From: Adiantum capillus-veneris
Lineage: Eukaryota; Streptophyta; Polypodiopsida; Polypodiales; Pteridaceae
Reading direction: 5' to 3'
Assembly: GCA_014529385.2 (NCBI GenBank)
Contig: CM043944.1
Span: forward strand, 168,217,740-168,281,739
Length of the DNA stretch: 64,000 bases
A program made the position numbers and the translations under genes. Below are positions 22,197 through 34,200 of the stretch, piece by piece; the first letter of the stretch is position 1; the number at the start of each line of letters is the position of its first letter. The notes under the pieces are model-generated. The model ran no database searches. It had not been told where the DNA came from and saw nothing but the letters and a program-made list of their open reading frames with translations.

Positions 22197-22429
22197 TAAG
22201 GAGGACCTTATGCTAGCTTTTAACATTTCCTCTTTTTGTGCTTCATTTTATTTTAACAAAATCAAGGATTTAAAGTCCTTATCTGCTGAGACTGATAGGA
22301 GGAAGTGAAAATATCTATCTTTAGAGCATTTTTGTAAGTCAAAATGTGCAATTGGTGTATTTGATAGATTTTATTGAAGTTTGTAGCTCTAAAGATTAAA
22401 ATGAGTCCATGTAGACCTGTGGAATCTGA
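22197..22429. other. Flank of CACTA copy 2, no gene
   Basis: No motif seen. It meets the truncated left end of the second CACTA copy at about 22430. Confidence 0.5.
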
Positions 22430-22592
22430 ATCATGTAGACGTGGGTGTGTAGATTTCTTATACCCACAAATATAGGCATTGACCAATAAAGACGAGGTTA
22501 TAATCCAGTGGTTCTGATCTTCGTGCACCTCTAGACCGAGGTGTGCAGGGATTGGACATGACTAGAGAATGTGAGGTAGTTTACAGTGTGAA

Positions 22593-22594
<2 letters not shown>

Positions 22595-22671
<77 letters not shown>
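22595..22671. repeat. (AG)n microsatellite in CACTA copy 2
   Basis: About 38 AG units, in the same place as the array in copy 1. Confidence 0.9.
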
Positions 22672-22675
<4 letters not shown>

Positions 22676-22737
22676 GATGAAGAATGCCAATAGAAGATTA
22701 AATTTGTTGTCTAGGTTATAAGATTTTTACCCTCATT

Positions 22738-24115
22738 ATGAGTAGTGACGAGGATGTGGGGCCGTCAAACCGAAACACCTATCTCTCAACGAGGATCTTA
22801 TGTCCTTGTAATCATTGCAAGCATGCTGTGCGACGGACAAGACGCATTTCTTTGTAGCACGTTCGTGAATTTGGCGAGTTCGATCCATCTATTATAGATC
22901 GAGTTGTTGCCAATTATAACTCGTCGGACTTTGACGCTGGCCAACATGCAGCAATCTTGCAACCCAATAGACGTGTTCGCAGGCGCTTTGGTCAAGCAGC
23001 ATATGTAAGGCCACAAGATGTAGCCTCTGATAGCTCGCGGGATGATCATGCATACCACATTCCCAACGAGGCAATGTTTGAGCCCGAGATTGATGAAATG
23101 ATCGAGACGATCATGGATTCAGAAAGGCTTGTCTATGATGATATGAAAAGTGAAGCCGATACGCCATTGTATAATGGAGCACGTGTGTCTAGATTGAAAG
23201 CGCTCCCGGTTCTTCTCAACATGTAGACAAAGTTTGGATGGAGTGACACTAGCGTCACAACGCTTTTCAGGTGATCTATTACAATTAGTTTACTTTAATA
23301 AAACTCTAAATGTATAATGATCTGATAGATTTTTACACAACTGTTCCATATTTTTATGTTGTGTAGATTGCTCAAAGAGCACATACTACCAGCTGATAAT
23401 GTGATGCCAAATTCTCGAGAGGAAGCAAGAAAGATTTTGCGAAACTTGGGGATGGATTACAATTCCATCCATGCTTGTCCTAATGACTGCATTCTTTTCA
23501 GAGGGGAATACATAGACATGGAGAAGTGTCCGAAATGTGATTCCGAAAGATATCGAGTAGATCTCCACGGAACAAAAATTCCGCAAAAGGTTTTGCGACA
23601 TTTTCCTCTGCTTCCTCGCATTAAGCATTTCTTTGAATGTACGTCCATGGCCGCCCTAGCATCATGGCATGAGGAGAATAAATCTTCGGATGGTGTGCTA
23701 CGGATTCCTGCAGATTATGCAGCCTGGAAACATATAGATGGAACATGGTCGGATTTTGCCAAGGAAGCTCGAAATTTGCACTTAGGCCTGGCTATGGATG
23801 GTGTAAATCCATTTGGTCAAAGATAAAAATCTTACAGTGTATGGCCCGTTGTCATCGTCAACTACAACATTCTCCGGTCGTTGACTACGAAGAATGGGCA
23901 CCTATGGCTAAGCTTGATTGTGCCGGGGCGATATAAAGTGAGGAATATGGATGTGTATCTTCGTCCACTATTGGAAGAGCTACAACAATTGTGGATTGGC
24001 ATAGAAGTGGTGGATATGAGCCGACACACAGGTCGACGGAATGCTTTGATCAGAGGCATTCTAATGTGGACCATGCATGACTATCCCGGACTAACAGAAT
24101 GCTCAAGTGATCTAT
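22738..24115 (+). pseudogene. CACTA copy 2 transposase, 5' half
   Basis: Equivalent to exons 1 and 2 of the copy 1 transposase (22738-23270 and 23366-24115). It keeps KCPKCDSERYR and GLAMDGVNPFG. The two positions that are TGA in copy 1 are CGA (arginine) here. It has its own stops, including a CAG-to-TAG change near 22854 and a TAA at 23824, and shares the TAG at 23224 with copy 1. It stops abruptly at the LTR insertion. Confidence 0.9.
24111..24115. repeat. TCTAT target-site duplication, left
   Basis: TCTAT directly before the LTR; the same five bases follow the other LTR at 36677-36681. Copy 1 of the CACTA has a single GATCTATT at this place. Confidence 0.93.
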
Positions 24116-24739
24116 TGTTAAGGCGGTTACGCCGCTAGCGGAAGCTAAATAGCGAGAACTCAACCAACAACAGAATTTGTCAGACGAGGACGAAGCTTGA
24201 CCCGCAGGCGCATGGAAACAACTAGGTGGGTGTCAGATCACCTACTCGACCTTCTAATGACAATCACTACTAAGGAAATCAAATCTAAGTTCTAAAATAC
24301 GCAAGTGACTGAAATCCGTACTACGAACGAATGCTATACGAAACAGGATCTAGAATCATTGAATCGATCTCAAACTCAAGGGGAAGTCTATACACTAGGT
24401 AAGAACAACACCCTAAAGACTTGAACTGCAAAATCAACCTATAACCACTCCGTGCAGCAAACGCGTATGAAGACAAGCCGAAAAATACAGGTGATCGAAA
24501 CTTGACCCCGATGGTACCAATGTGTAGCTCTACTCGTTGTGGTTCTATAGATATGCTGCACACTCCATTCCGACACACGAGTTGGAAGAAAACTCACACC
24601 GAAGCTCGTAGGAAGTTACCACACATAGAAGCCGATAGCGCGCACTCTTGGTATCTGTGCGTAGCTCTCGCCGTTGCTAACACAATGGCGGTGTCGCTTC
24701 TCCAATGGCGGCTCCGTAGCTCGCGTAGCAAGTAGATAA

Positions 24740-24774
<35 letters not shown>

Positions 24775-25060
24775 ACACAGTCACGGCGCTCAAAAACTCA
24801 CCTTGATTAAAAACTGAATCCCCTTAGGTTACAAAAACTTTGGCTTATATACCTCAGCCTTGGAGGTGAGAACATCTCTAACTAATTACATCAGCAAGTG
24901 AAATTACTTCGGAATTACAAGCTGGAAACTCAATTGAGTCCCGTTACTTAATGAATGGCTCAAATCAAAATTAATGTCAGAAAGACATTTATTACAATCA
25001 ATGGTTACAAAATGATGAGTGTGAGCAAAAATGTGGGTGTGATCCTCTGCTGGCTCAACA
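24116..25060 (-). repeat. 3' LTR of the RT-less element
   Basis: 945 bp, same length as its partner at 35732-36676, with only scattered mismatches (for example near 24308, 24380 and 24983). It contains a TC array at about 24742-24772 and the string GTATATAAG (minus strand, about 24843-24851), a TATA box candidate. Confidence 0.95.
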
Positions 25061-25075
25061 CTCCCCCCCTCCGCG
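25061..25075 (-). promoter_or_regulatory. Polypurine tract of the RT-less element
   Basis: On the minus strand the bases just before the 3' LTR read GCGGAGGGGGGAG, a clear purine run in the expected place. Confidence 0.8.
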
Positions 25076-25109
25076 TTCATGTCGTCCCTGACATGACTTT
25101 TATGATTGG

Positions 25110-25925
25110 TCAATAAAGTCCTGTCGTCTTGAGCATCTGCAAATGTGATTCGTATCGTAGGTTGCCCATGGTCAAGGTTGGGCCGAATATTTTACTTTCG
25201 TGGGTGAAAAAGCCGGTGTAGAAAGCTTCTTCGAATGTTTGCATGTGGAAGCTAGGCAAAAACATAATCCTCTGGTATAGGAGGTGCAACACTTTTGGAG
25301 AAGGCTGCAATGAAAGATCATATATCATATCAGTCACTGTGTCGGCCGTCGATAGTAGACTCGAGGTCGTGGCTTTATCTGGCGCGAACACTTCAATGCA
25401 AGCTAAGAGAGTCCTGCAGATTTTCTTGAGCATCTGACACGAAAGGTCAGGAGAGCCAGTAAAGAGCTTGATGGTGCCCATTAGGGTTTTCACCATGTAG
25501 GCTTTACCTATTCTCTCTCCTGCCTTTGGGCCTGGCATCCTGGGATAATTAAGCCAATTTGGCTTCTTTTCTGCAATCCTGCCATGCTCTTTCCAGCTTT
25601 TGACTCTTGGCACCGGGCAGAAGGTTGCATTCTCCCGAATCTCCTTTGGTGCCTCCACCAAGTAGATGAGGTAGGCTGGGTATTTGTTCAGCCAACCTTT
25701 CCTCCATCTAGGCTGCGAATCTACAATCTTCTTTGATTGTTCCTCTTTTGTGATGTCGCCTTCGTAAAGAGCGACATGCTGCTCTTGGGCAAAATTTTGA
25801 AAGGGAATTGGATTTTATGATCCAAATTGGATAAAACTTGGTGGTTCACCTTCAAATGGCATGTAGATCACTTCTGTTTGGTGGTTGAAGCCCTGAGGTG
25901 CCAAAATCACATAGTGAGATATCAT
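25110..25925 (-). pseudogene. Extra 3' ORF of unknown function in the RT-less element
   Basis: A frame of about 271 codons lies between the gag-pro region and the polypurine tract, the place where Athila-like elements carry an env-like or accessory ORF. It starts with an ATG that lies inside one of the 24-bp palindromes (25923-25925) and has one in-frame TAA after about 38 codons (near 25809); from there it is open to 25110. Readable segments include YMPFEGEPPSFIQF, QPRWRKGWLNKYPAYLIYLV and CPVPRVKSWKEHGRI. I see no signal peptide or clear membrane span and I do not recognise a family. Confidence 0.5.
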
Positions 25926-26643
25926 ACGCGTATGATGTCTTTTAGTGTATTTTTGGACCAAATTTCTCTATAAGCTTGGATTTGGCTTTAGATAGGCTTA
26001 TTCAGTGGATTTATGAAGTTTGGATAGATTTTGGGCTAAAAATGGCTCTGGAGACATCATACGCGTATGATGTCTTTTTCATCAATTTTTCATGGGATTG
26101 GTTCTGTGGACTCCCCATGTACTAGTGAGGGACTGTCCCTACTCAAATCTTGGTTTGGACTTGAGTATGTTGAATTTGGGCTAAAATAGGCTTTGGATGA
26201 AGGATTTTCCCTCAATTGGGCTAATGGGGTGATCCACTTGACCAAATGGTTCCAAACTTCATATGTAGCATGTATTAGATATATATAATGGATGTATGAT
26301 GTCAAATGAGCAGTTTTGGCTCTGTAAAGTGCAAATAGACATTATACACGTATGATGTCTTTTGTGTCAAAATGGTGCTTTTTGGTTCCAGATAGCTTAT
26401 AGATGTGTTAATCAACAATCCTACAAAGTTTCAATGAGTTTGGAGTTATTTTGACAAAATTAGGACCAAAAATCAATTTTATGGCCTACTTTGCGTCTTT
26501 TTGGTTTCCTTGGGTTTTCTAACTCCAATTCTCATGATACTTGGTTCATAGGATGTGATTAACATGTGGAATGAGGCTATGCACTCAAATGTTGAAATGG
26601 ATGTGAAAATCATGCTATGAGACATCGTACGCGTATGATGTCT
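25917..26643. repeat. 24-bp palindrome, four copies in the 3' region
   Basis: Consensus AGACATCATACG then CGTATGATGTCT, self-complementary over 24 bp. Copies at 25917-25940, 26052-26075 (perfect), 26337-26360 and 26620-26643. Each is followed by TTTT. The same palindrome occurs four times in the 5' leader of this element and nowhere else that I noticed. Confidence 0.92.
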
Positions 26644-28488
26644 TTTCTTGAAATGTTGGTCTTTTTGTGCAAAGAATGCTTTGTGCTAGTGCCCTAAGCC
26701 CTGCTAACTAGTTTTCAACTTAAAAAGTCATCAGTTTAGCTAAAAAGCCCCCTTATAGGCATTTCAGTCTCCGAAGTCGTCTTTTTGCCTTGGAGTTGAA
26801 TTTCTTCAACTTTTCTTCTCAAGAGTTGCATTTTCAGCTCATTGGATATGTTGTGAAGCCACCTATTTGGTTGAACTTGACTTTGGCTCCCCGTTCTCCA
26901 TCTTTCTCCATTTGGTTGCCCGAAAGCGTCTTTTTCACCATCGGTAAGTGAATCAGCTTTCTTTTGGGTTTTGCTTGCAAACATAAGTCATCCATGTATA
27001 TTTGAAGCTGCTTGTGAAGTTTCATTTCATTCCGTCGTCAATTTCAGCCGTTATGCCAAAATGACGCTTTGTGTGTCCGCAGCCGAATCGGTTGTTCTGA
27101 CCTACCTTTGGTGATCCAAACCTGGAGATACTCCATGGTTGCATTGCCCTCGATGTTGTTAAGCTTCCTGAGAAGTTTTGTGTCGTTTCGACAACTTTTT
27201 CCTGTTTGCCTCTTGCAGGCTCTGTTGACTTAGGGTTTTTCAAGTCGTTCTTTCTCGAGCTTTGAGTGTTAGAAACCCATCTTCTATGCTAGGGTAACTC
27301 ACCTCTAAGTTCTTGCAAGGTTTGGTTAGGCGGTTGTGCCCCTACCTAGCGTTCTTTCCCATTCCCCGTCTGCTCTTGTTTCTTGGTTTTGGTCAGTTTT
27401 CGCGACAAAAGTTAACGATAAGCATCAAAAGCTTATGGCAACGAGTCTACCTCTCATGTCTGGTGTCCTCTGAGCTCTCATAGCAGTCGTAGAAGGCAGT
27501 AGAAGGTCGGATGCTCCTGTGTGCTCTTTGCTCTCTCAAAGAAGGTAATAGTGGAAATGAGCTTGAAAGTGAAGTGAAAAATACTTAACTTCGGACTTCC
27601 CGGATCACTTGTTACCAAATTTGACATGTGCTTCTATCTCGTTGTGAAATGCACTTTAGGATTTGAAATTTCTCAATTTGGACTCCGTTTGACCTGTTTC
27701 TGAGAAATCTGTCCACTTTGCCAAAATTCTGTCATTTCGGGCTTTCCGCAACTTTTTTCAGAATTATACCCAATTTTTACCATGGGTTGCCCTTGTCATT
27801 AGGACCATCACCGTCTATTCTTTTCTTTTTTTCGATCTCATTTCACCTGCTTTTTTATTTTTCTTTTACTTTTATTAAGAAAATCATAAAAAATAAAGGA
27901 AAATAGCAATTGAAGCCAAAAAATTCCAAACATACACGATAAATAGCTGGTAACCCTGTGTATATGAATATACACTTATTTGTGATTTCTGGACTTGGAT
28001 TACCACTTTTTTCCACTTTTTAGCTCCAAACACACTCTTATTTAATGATATTTACACGTCTAGAGACCCAAATTCATCATTTGATCTCTTCTTGTTGCAA
28101 AACAAGGTATATAAGGGCATAAATATTATCAATATCCGCAATCAAACATAAAAATTGCAAAATCATGTAAGACACTGCCCTTGTAATATAATTTTTGGTT
28201 TTTCTTTGTGTTTGTCGCTTGTAGCTGCTTTGTAGCTCCTATATACCTGTATACCTCCCCCCCTCCTAGTTTGAGTCCTCCCGGACGACTATGAAGTGTC
28301 TGTGGGCGAAGCATTGTAGTTGTTTTGGTCATAAGTTCCCCATGCAATTGTAGAGCGATGATACAACAGTCTTTCCAATAAAGCTGCTCTTTTTTTGATT
28401 GAAGGATTGGTGGTCGGGTTTTGGGTTGGTTTTGGCACTTCGGTAGTAGAATAAGTAGATGGATTCTTCTTTATCTTGTTGTTCTTTT
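26644..28488. other. 3' non-coding interior of the RT-less element
   Basis: No recognised gene. Short frames only. Confidence 0.55.
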
Positions 28489-30657
28489 TCACAATCCAAA
28501 TTTGCTTCCGCTTTGCTTGTGCTTGCCACAAACTCTTTGCGACCCAAACCTGCTTTGTTCTTTGTCTTTGGATTCGTCCTTTGGAGTTGGCTCTTCTCCT
28601 TTGGTGAACTTAACTGATTGACTTTCACCTTCGTATTTGATAAGCACTGATTTAGAACTCCAATCAATCATTGCATTGTATTGCTTCTGCCATGGTTGTC
28701 CTAGCAATAATGGTTGTTGTGTAGCTTGGTCTTCAACCACGTAAAACATATGCGGATACACATTCTGGTTAATCTGTATATGTAAAACTATGCATCCGAT
28801 AGTTTTGATTGAATTCTCAGAGTAACTCTTTAACTCTTGCTTGGCAGTTTGTAGTTTAGTGTCATTTGTCAATTGTCTATACAAACTGAGTGAAAGTAGG
28901 TTAGCTTGAGCTCTTGAATCCAATAGTGCTCTGGCTTTGATTTGGTTGGTTCCTACTTTGCATTCAATGATGGGTTCTTCTTTGTCATTATCCATTTCTG
29001 TTATACTGACTGCGTTTATTCGTATTGCTCCTTCATTGCGCTGTTTCTGACGCAGTAGTCTTCTTTTCTCCATTCTTTCTTTCGCCTCGGCTTGCGCTTC
29101 CTCCAAAATCATTTTCTTTTTCTGGACACGCAGCTTTTCTTGATGTATTTTGAGAAGCATGTCTTGGGTTAGCGGCAAAAGATACTTTTTCACTCTGCAT
29201 CCACTAATCCAATTGGGCATTTCTTCTCCATCTAATGTAGCAAGCTTGACGGCTCCACTTGGTGATAGATCTTTAATCACCAGAGGTCCCATCCCTCGCT
29301 TTTTAAGCTTCTTAGCATGTTGTTTCAGAGGGTAAACTAGGACATAGTCCCCAACCTTAAACTCTTTAGTCCGCACATGCTTATCAAAAAATTCTTTTTG
29401 TCGCCTTTTTTGAGCGTAGATAGAAGCTACTGCTTTTAGGCGAAGCTCATCTAGCTTTTCCAGGTCATCTATTCTATCAGAAAGCTTGTCCTTAACACAA
29501 TCTTCCGCTTTTACTAGCATTAGGAATTGATTTTTTCCTCTTATTCTAGGCATCGGATTGGTTCTAACCCCCTTTGTTTTTCTCTTTGCTCTATAGCGTT
29601 TCTGGCGTTGTTTAGTTTGGTTCGGAAAATCATAAAATCGGACATCCGTTATAGTTTCTTCGTTTCCGCTTGAATTGTCCGTTGACTCGTTGTCTGCTTC
29701 ATTTCCCCACTCACGATGATCGGGAATGTCGTGAAACACCTCCTCTTCATCTTCCTTTTCCAGTGTATCGTTCTTTTCAGTTTCTTTTTCGAGTACAGTT
29801 CTCAACATGAAGTACGGAACCACGTCGTACCCGTCCTTGTCGCAAAATTTCGTTGTGGGACCATCCGGAATTGCACAAACATCTAGGGTTGCTAGAATGT
29901 GTGTCCATTCTAATGGTTCAAGCGTGTCCTCTGGAAAGGGTTCTCCTATATAAGTTTCGTCCTCGATAGCCCTTTCTAAAACACATTCTTCTCGTTTCAG
30001 ACTTCCACATTTCGAAGCTCCACACATCCATAACTCCTTGGGTTTACCTAACCAAGCTGGAAATTTGGATCCCGCCAAAGTAGCTGAATCAAACTCCTCC
30101 ACCGGTGTTCGGTTCACATCTTTGTAGCTATGGTCTTTCAGGTTCACACGTGTAGTGGTTTCCATATTTCTCAGGTATATGTGATCGTAGCCCCAATCTT
30201 GGACCATTTTCAACTGTCTCATGAATGGTCTTCCCAATATGATATCATAGTTATTCTCCTTGCCAAAATCGACAATAGCAAAAGTATGTTCGTATTCAAT
30301 GCCGCAAGAAGTCACTACGACTTTCTCTAATAACCCCATAGGTTTCTCCATGTGTCCATCTGCTAATTGGAGTTTCAACCTAGTCTTCCTTATTGCTGGT
30401 TTCCCCCATTTTTTCCAGATTTCTTTTGTAGCAATGGCTACCCCAGCTCCGCTGTCTAGTATTGCACTCGTCTTCACTCCTTGGAATTCAACTGGTAAGG
30501 TTGTATTCCCCTCTTCACCTTCGCAATACTCTCCGACCTTGTTTAAGGGTACAGGCTTAGCGTTCTTTTGTGGTTTACTCAGCTCTTGTATACCCTCTTG
30601 CAGTCTCGATGTTGGGTCTTTTATCCCAAATTTCTCCAAGCATTTTCCTACAGTGGT
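28489..30657 (-). pseudogene. Retropepsin, integrase tail, second retropepsin
   Basis: A 716-codon open frame. Domain 1 (about residues 45-145) is a retropepsin with AILDSGAGVAIAT and DIILGRPFM. An acidic then basic linker follows. Residues about 395-490 match the end of gypsy integrases: a helical stretch, RRQKEFFDKHVRTKEF, KVGDYVLVYPL and WISGCRVKKYL. Residues about 555-680 form a second retropepsin-like domain, with ALLDSRAQANLLS and LLLGQPWQKQYNAMIDW; the glycine of the DSG active site is arginine, so it is probably inactive. No RT, RNase H or DDE core lies between. It is in the same frame as 30658-30924, 30925-31242 and Gag, separated only by single stop codons. Confidence 0.85.
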
Positions 30658-31242
30658 CTACATATGTGGTCTTAGCCTCAAAAGCTCGGCTAGAGTGATA
30701 GTGCATGTCACTGGTGTTGACAAGATCTCTATCAATCCTTGCGAGTCCATGACTTTTTCTGATGAGATTCTTCGTGAGGGAAGCGCTCTAATCTCGGATT
30801 TTGCTTCATACTCTCCTAAGTATGAAGGTAAGGTATTCAGTGAATGAGGTTTGCTCTCCATTGTTCTAACAGAGCCCCCATCTCCCCAGTAAGATTGCAG
30901 ATCCAAGTCCACTTGAGATCCTGCCTAAAATTCCACTATGGGAGGATTCCTGATGTCCTTTTCCCAATTTGTCTGATTAGCTTTGCAACTTAGCTTGTTT
31001 GCAAAGTTTGCCTCTCTCACTTGTTTCCAAAATTCATTGTAATCCTCATCTCTTCCGTAAGACCTCTGTATGACTGGATGAAAACTCTCTATCTCCTGAT
31101 CGGTTGTGTTCAACACTATGCGGTCATCCTTGTGTGTATTTTCAGGCTTTTGTGCACTGGGAGTCTTTTCAGCTACCCGTGAAACAATAGTCTCTTCCTG
31201 AATTGGGTTTTTCGTTCCACAATTCATTGTTTCTTTTGGTGG
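30658..31242 (-). pseudogene. Gag-Pro linker frame with two in-frame stops
   Basis: Same reading frame as Gag upstream and the protease downstream. It runs from just after the Gag TAA (31243-31245) through MNCGTKNPIQEETIVS, a TAG at 30925-30927, then LQSYWGDGGSV and a TAG at 30658-30660 after LRLRPHM. The relative at 48433 aligns to this region (SLYGDSGFV, IRSHLWGQMGK) and has sense codons at both TAG positions, the second being TGG (Trp). No known domain. Confidence 0.7.
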
Positions 31243-34200
31243 TTATAATAAGGCTTGTGCAGTCTCGATCATTCTCTGGCACATTTCAAGTCTCTGCTTT
31301 TCCAATTCCGCGTTTGGGTATGTCATCCACCTCTGTTCTTGTGTTTGGTTGTTCTTTAACCTAGCTTCGTAAGCTCTCATCAGTGCGTCCAATGGTTCGT
31401 GTACTTTGTCAACTAGCACTGATCCCCCTGAGCTTAAGCTCGTTGTTTCTTTGATACTCTTTTGTTTCGTTCTTTCCGGGATCATCTCTCGTTTCCCGTT
31501 TTGACTCTCAAGTTTTTCTAATCTTTCTTTCGTTTGCTTTAGTTCCTCAGCTAGAATAGCGTCTTCACGTTCCTTTCTCAACTTCATGCGTGCTTTTCTA
31601 GCTTTCCATGTGTTTCTCTGACTCCGCGGTCCTTGACTAACCACTTCAGTCGCTAACTTTCCATTCTCAGGTTCTCTAGTGGTTTTCTTAGCTTGAGCTC
31701 TAGTAACAACTTGCGTTGGTATCAGAGTTTCATTTTCAGACCCACTGCTGGTAGGAATAGTTTCTAGCATATTCAATGTCGTCTTTTGCACTTTGTTTGG
31801 ATTCTTTGAACAATCCTCAATGAAGTGAGTAACCCCACACTCAGTGCAATAAGAGTTAATTCCAATGATTTCCGTATGTGGACAAACATTCATCAGATGG
31901 TCACCTCCACACTTGTAACAAGGTCCTAGTGCTGGTCTTGGTCCCATTTGATTCGTCCTTTGTGGATAGGATGGTCTTTGTCCTGTTAACCCTCCATGAG
32001 CTATGAACATCAATGTTCTTGCGTCCAAATTGTATCTCTCTTCATCATAAGCATTTGTAACTGTTGGTGTTCCAACATTCCCAATCATGCCCCATGATTC
32101 TGGTTGTTTGGGTTCTTCTGGTGGGTAATACACAATTGGAGACATGTGTGCACCAGATTCTTCATAATAGGCTTGAACAAGCACTAAGGCTTGTTCTTCC
32201 TGATTCTCTAAGGTTGGTGCATATCTAATGCCTACTGGTCTTGCTCCTGGTAAAGGTGGTTGTTGTCCCAATATCGGTTGCGGTCTTTCTATCCCCATAG
32301 GTCCTGGTACATTTCCCGTTGGGTATTTAGGTACTGGATGTACTTGAGGTGGTGCTAATTGAACAGGAGGTGCATACTGACGCTCCCTTACATACCCTTT
32401 GTTGTAATAGCACTCCTCTGTTGGATGGTTTGTCCATTTTTGTTCAATAGCACACCATTTCAGTGTTTTTGGCAATGGTTTTTGGTATGGTGCCATCCTT
32501 TTTAGAGCATCTTCTATCATTTGCTCTGCATTTGGCATGGTTGTTGTTCGAACATTCTTTTTAGTGGTAGTCTCGCTCGCTACGGAGGAGGAGCTACTGG
32601 ATGCAAAATCTGTATCCGCTGACATCTCTCCATAAACCGTACAGTTATCCACTAAGTACAATGCCTCTCTCGTTACTTGCTCGAAACTTGTACAAGCTTT
32701 CAAGTGCAAGTCCTTCTTGAGAGTGTCGTTTCTCAGTCCCTCAATAAAGAGAACAGATAGTCTGTCATCTTGTGGTCGTTCACGTACTGGACATCTCTCA
32801 ATGTATTGTTTGAAGCGAAGTGAAGCTTCCTTCACTTTTTCGTGTTCTCTCTGTTTAAAAGCATATATTTGTGAGACCGTATTGTGCTTAATCCCTCGTT
32901 TTGAGAATTCCTCAGCAAACTCTCTTAGCAAATGGTCAATGTCATGGAATCCCCCTATGTTCAGTGGTTGAAACCATGTCAATGCCGTACCTTCTAGAGT
33001 AAGACCAAATCCCTCGTATTGTGTATGGAAATCTGTTATCTGCTCAGCTCTTAAGACTTGCTTAAAGAGTGACACATGGGCATACGGATCTCCTGAACCA
33101 CCATACTTCTTTGGCATACACTTCGCTAATTGAGATGGTCTCATACGTTTATGGTCTGCTACCAATCTCATTGCTCCTGTGTCCTGGCTAAAGCTTTCTC
33201 TAGCATCATGGACTTCATGGGTTACCCTTGTCGGTTCCCCCGCCCTGAATCTACTATTAGGAGGTAAATGTGATGGTTCCGCTTCGAACCTTGGACCTGG
33301 AGTGGTATACGTGGGGATTGGAACTGCACTACCTCGATTCGTATCCATTGACTCTCTGGAATGTAATGATCCCATTGGTCTGGGCTTCGAGTACTGAGGT
33401 TGACTGAAAGAGTCAGTAGCCTGAGTTCTTTGTCCTCCTGTCGTCATTGGGTTTTGCACTCCATTTGTTGGTGCTGGTCTTTGTGAGCTAGAAGTAACAT
33501 AATACTGATGTAGTGGTTCCCCAAAGTATGTATATCCTTCTAATTCTTTCTTGCCCATTGTTGAGTATTGCGTCCCATACTTGTCGTAAGCGGCAATTTT
33601 CACTTCCGATCCCACTGTGAAGGTAAAGACATAAAGTCTTTTTTGGTCTGTCAACTCTCCGGTGTAGGGTTCTTCACATCTATAATAGAGATCTTGCTCC
33701 CCATTATTATATTTATATAGCCCCACATAGATGTTATCAGTGTTGATCCTTGTAGTTTCATTCTCTCTTCTTAACCTCGCATCAGGGAAGTTCATTATTG
33801 GTGCTTTCTCCTCAAGTTCTTCATCTACTTTGGCTTTGGTGCCCATCAATCCCCACTTGTCCACAATGTTAGGGTTTAGGACTACCAAGTACATGGTACC
33901 CTCGTCATCTAGATATCTATCTCCGCTATAGCTCACAGGCACCAAGTCCTTGAACTCACTAGGTCTCTCCTCTATCTTTACACAATAGCGGTCCATTCCA
34001 TCTTTGTAGATCTTGGCACCTTGCTCATTGTCGTACTGGTATTTTATGAACAATAGCTTCACTGTGGCGGAAGGGTTTGATGATCCTGCTGCCATATTTT
34101 CTCTGTTGTTCAGGTTCAAGTGTTCCAAGTGTTCAGTGAAAATCTCGTAAGATCTCTCTGAAGAAGTATCAGAGACACTTCCTTCAAAGATCGGCTCTAA

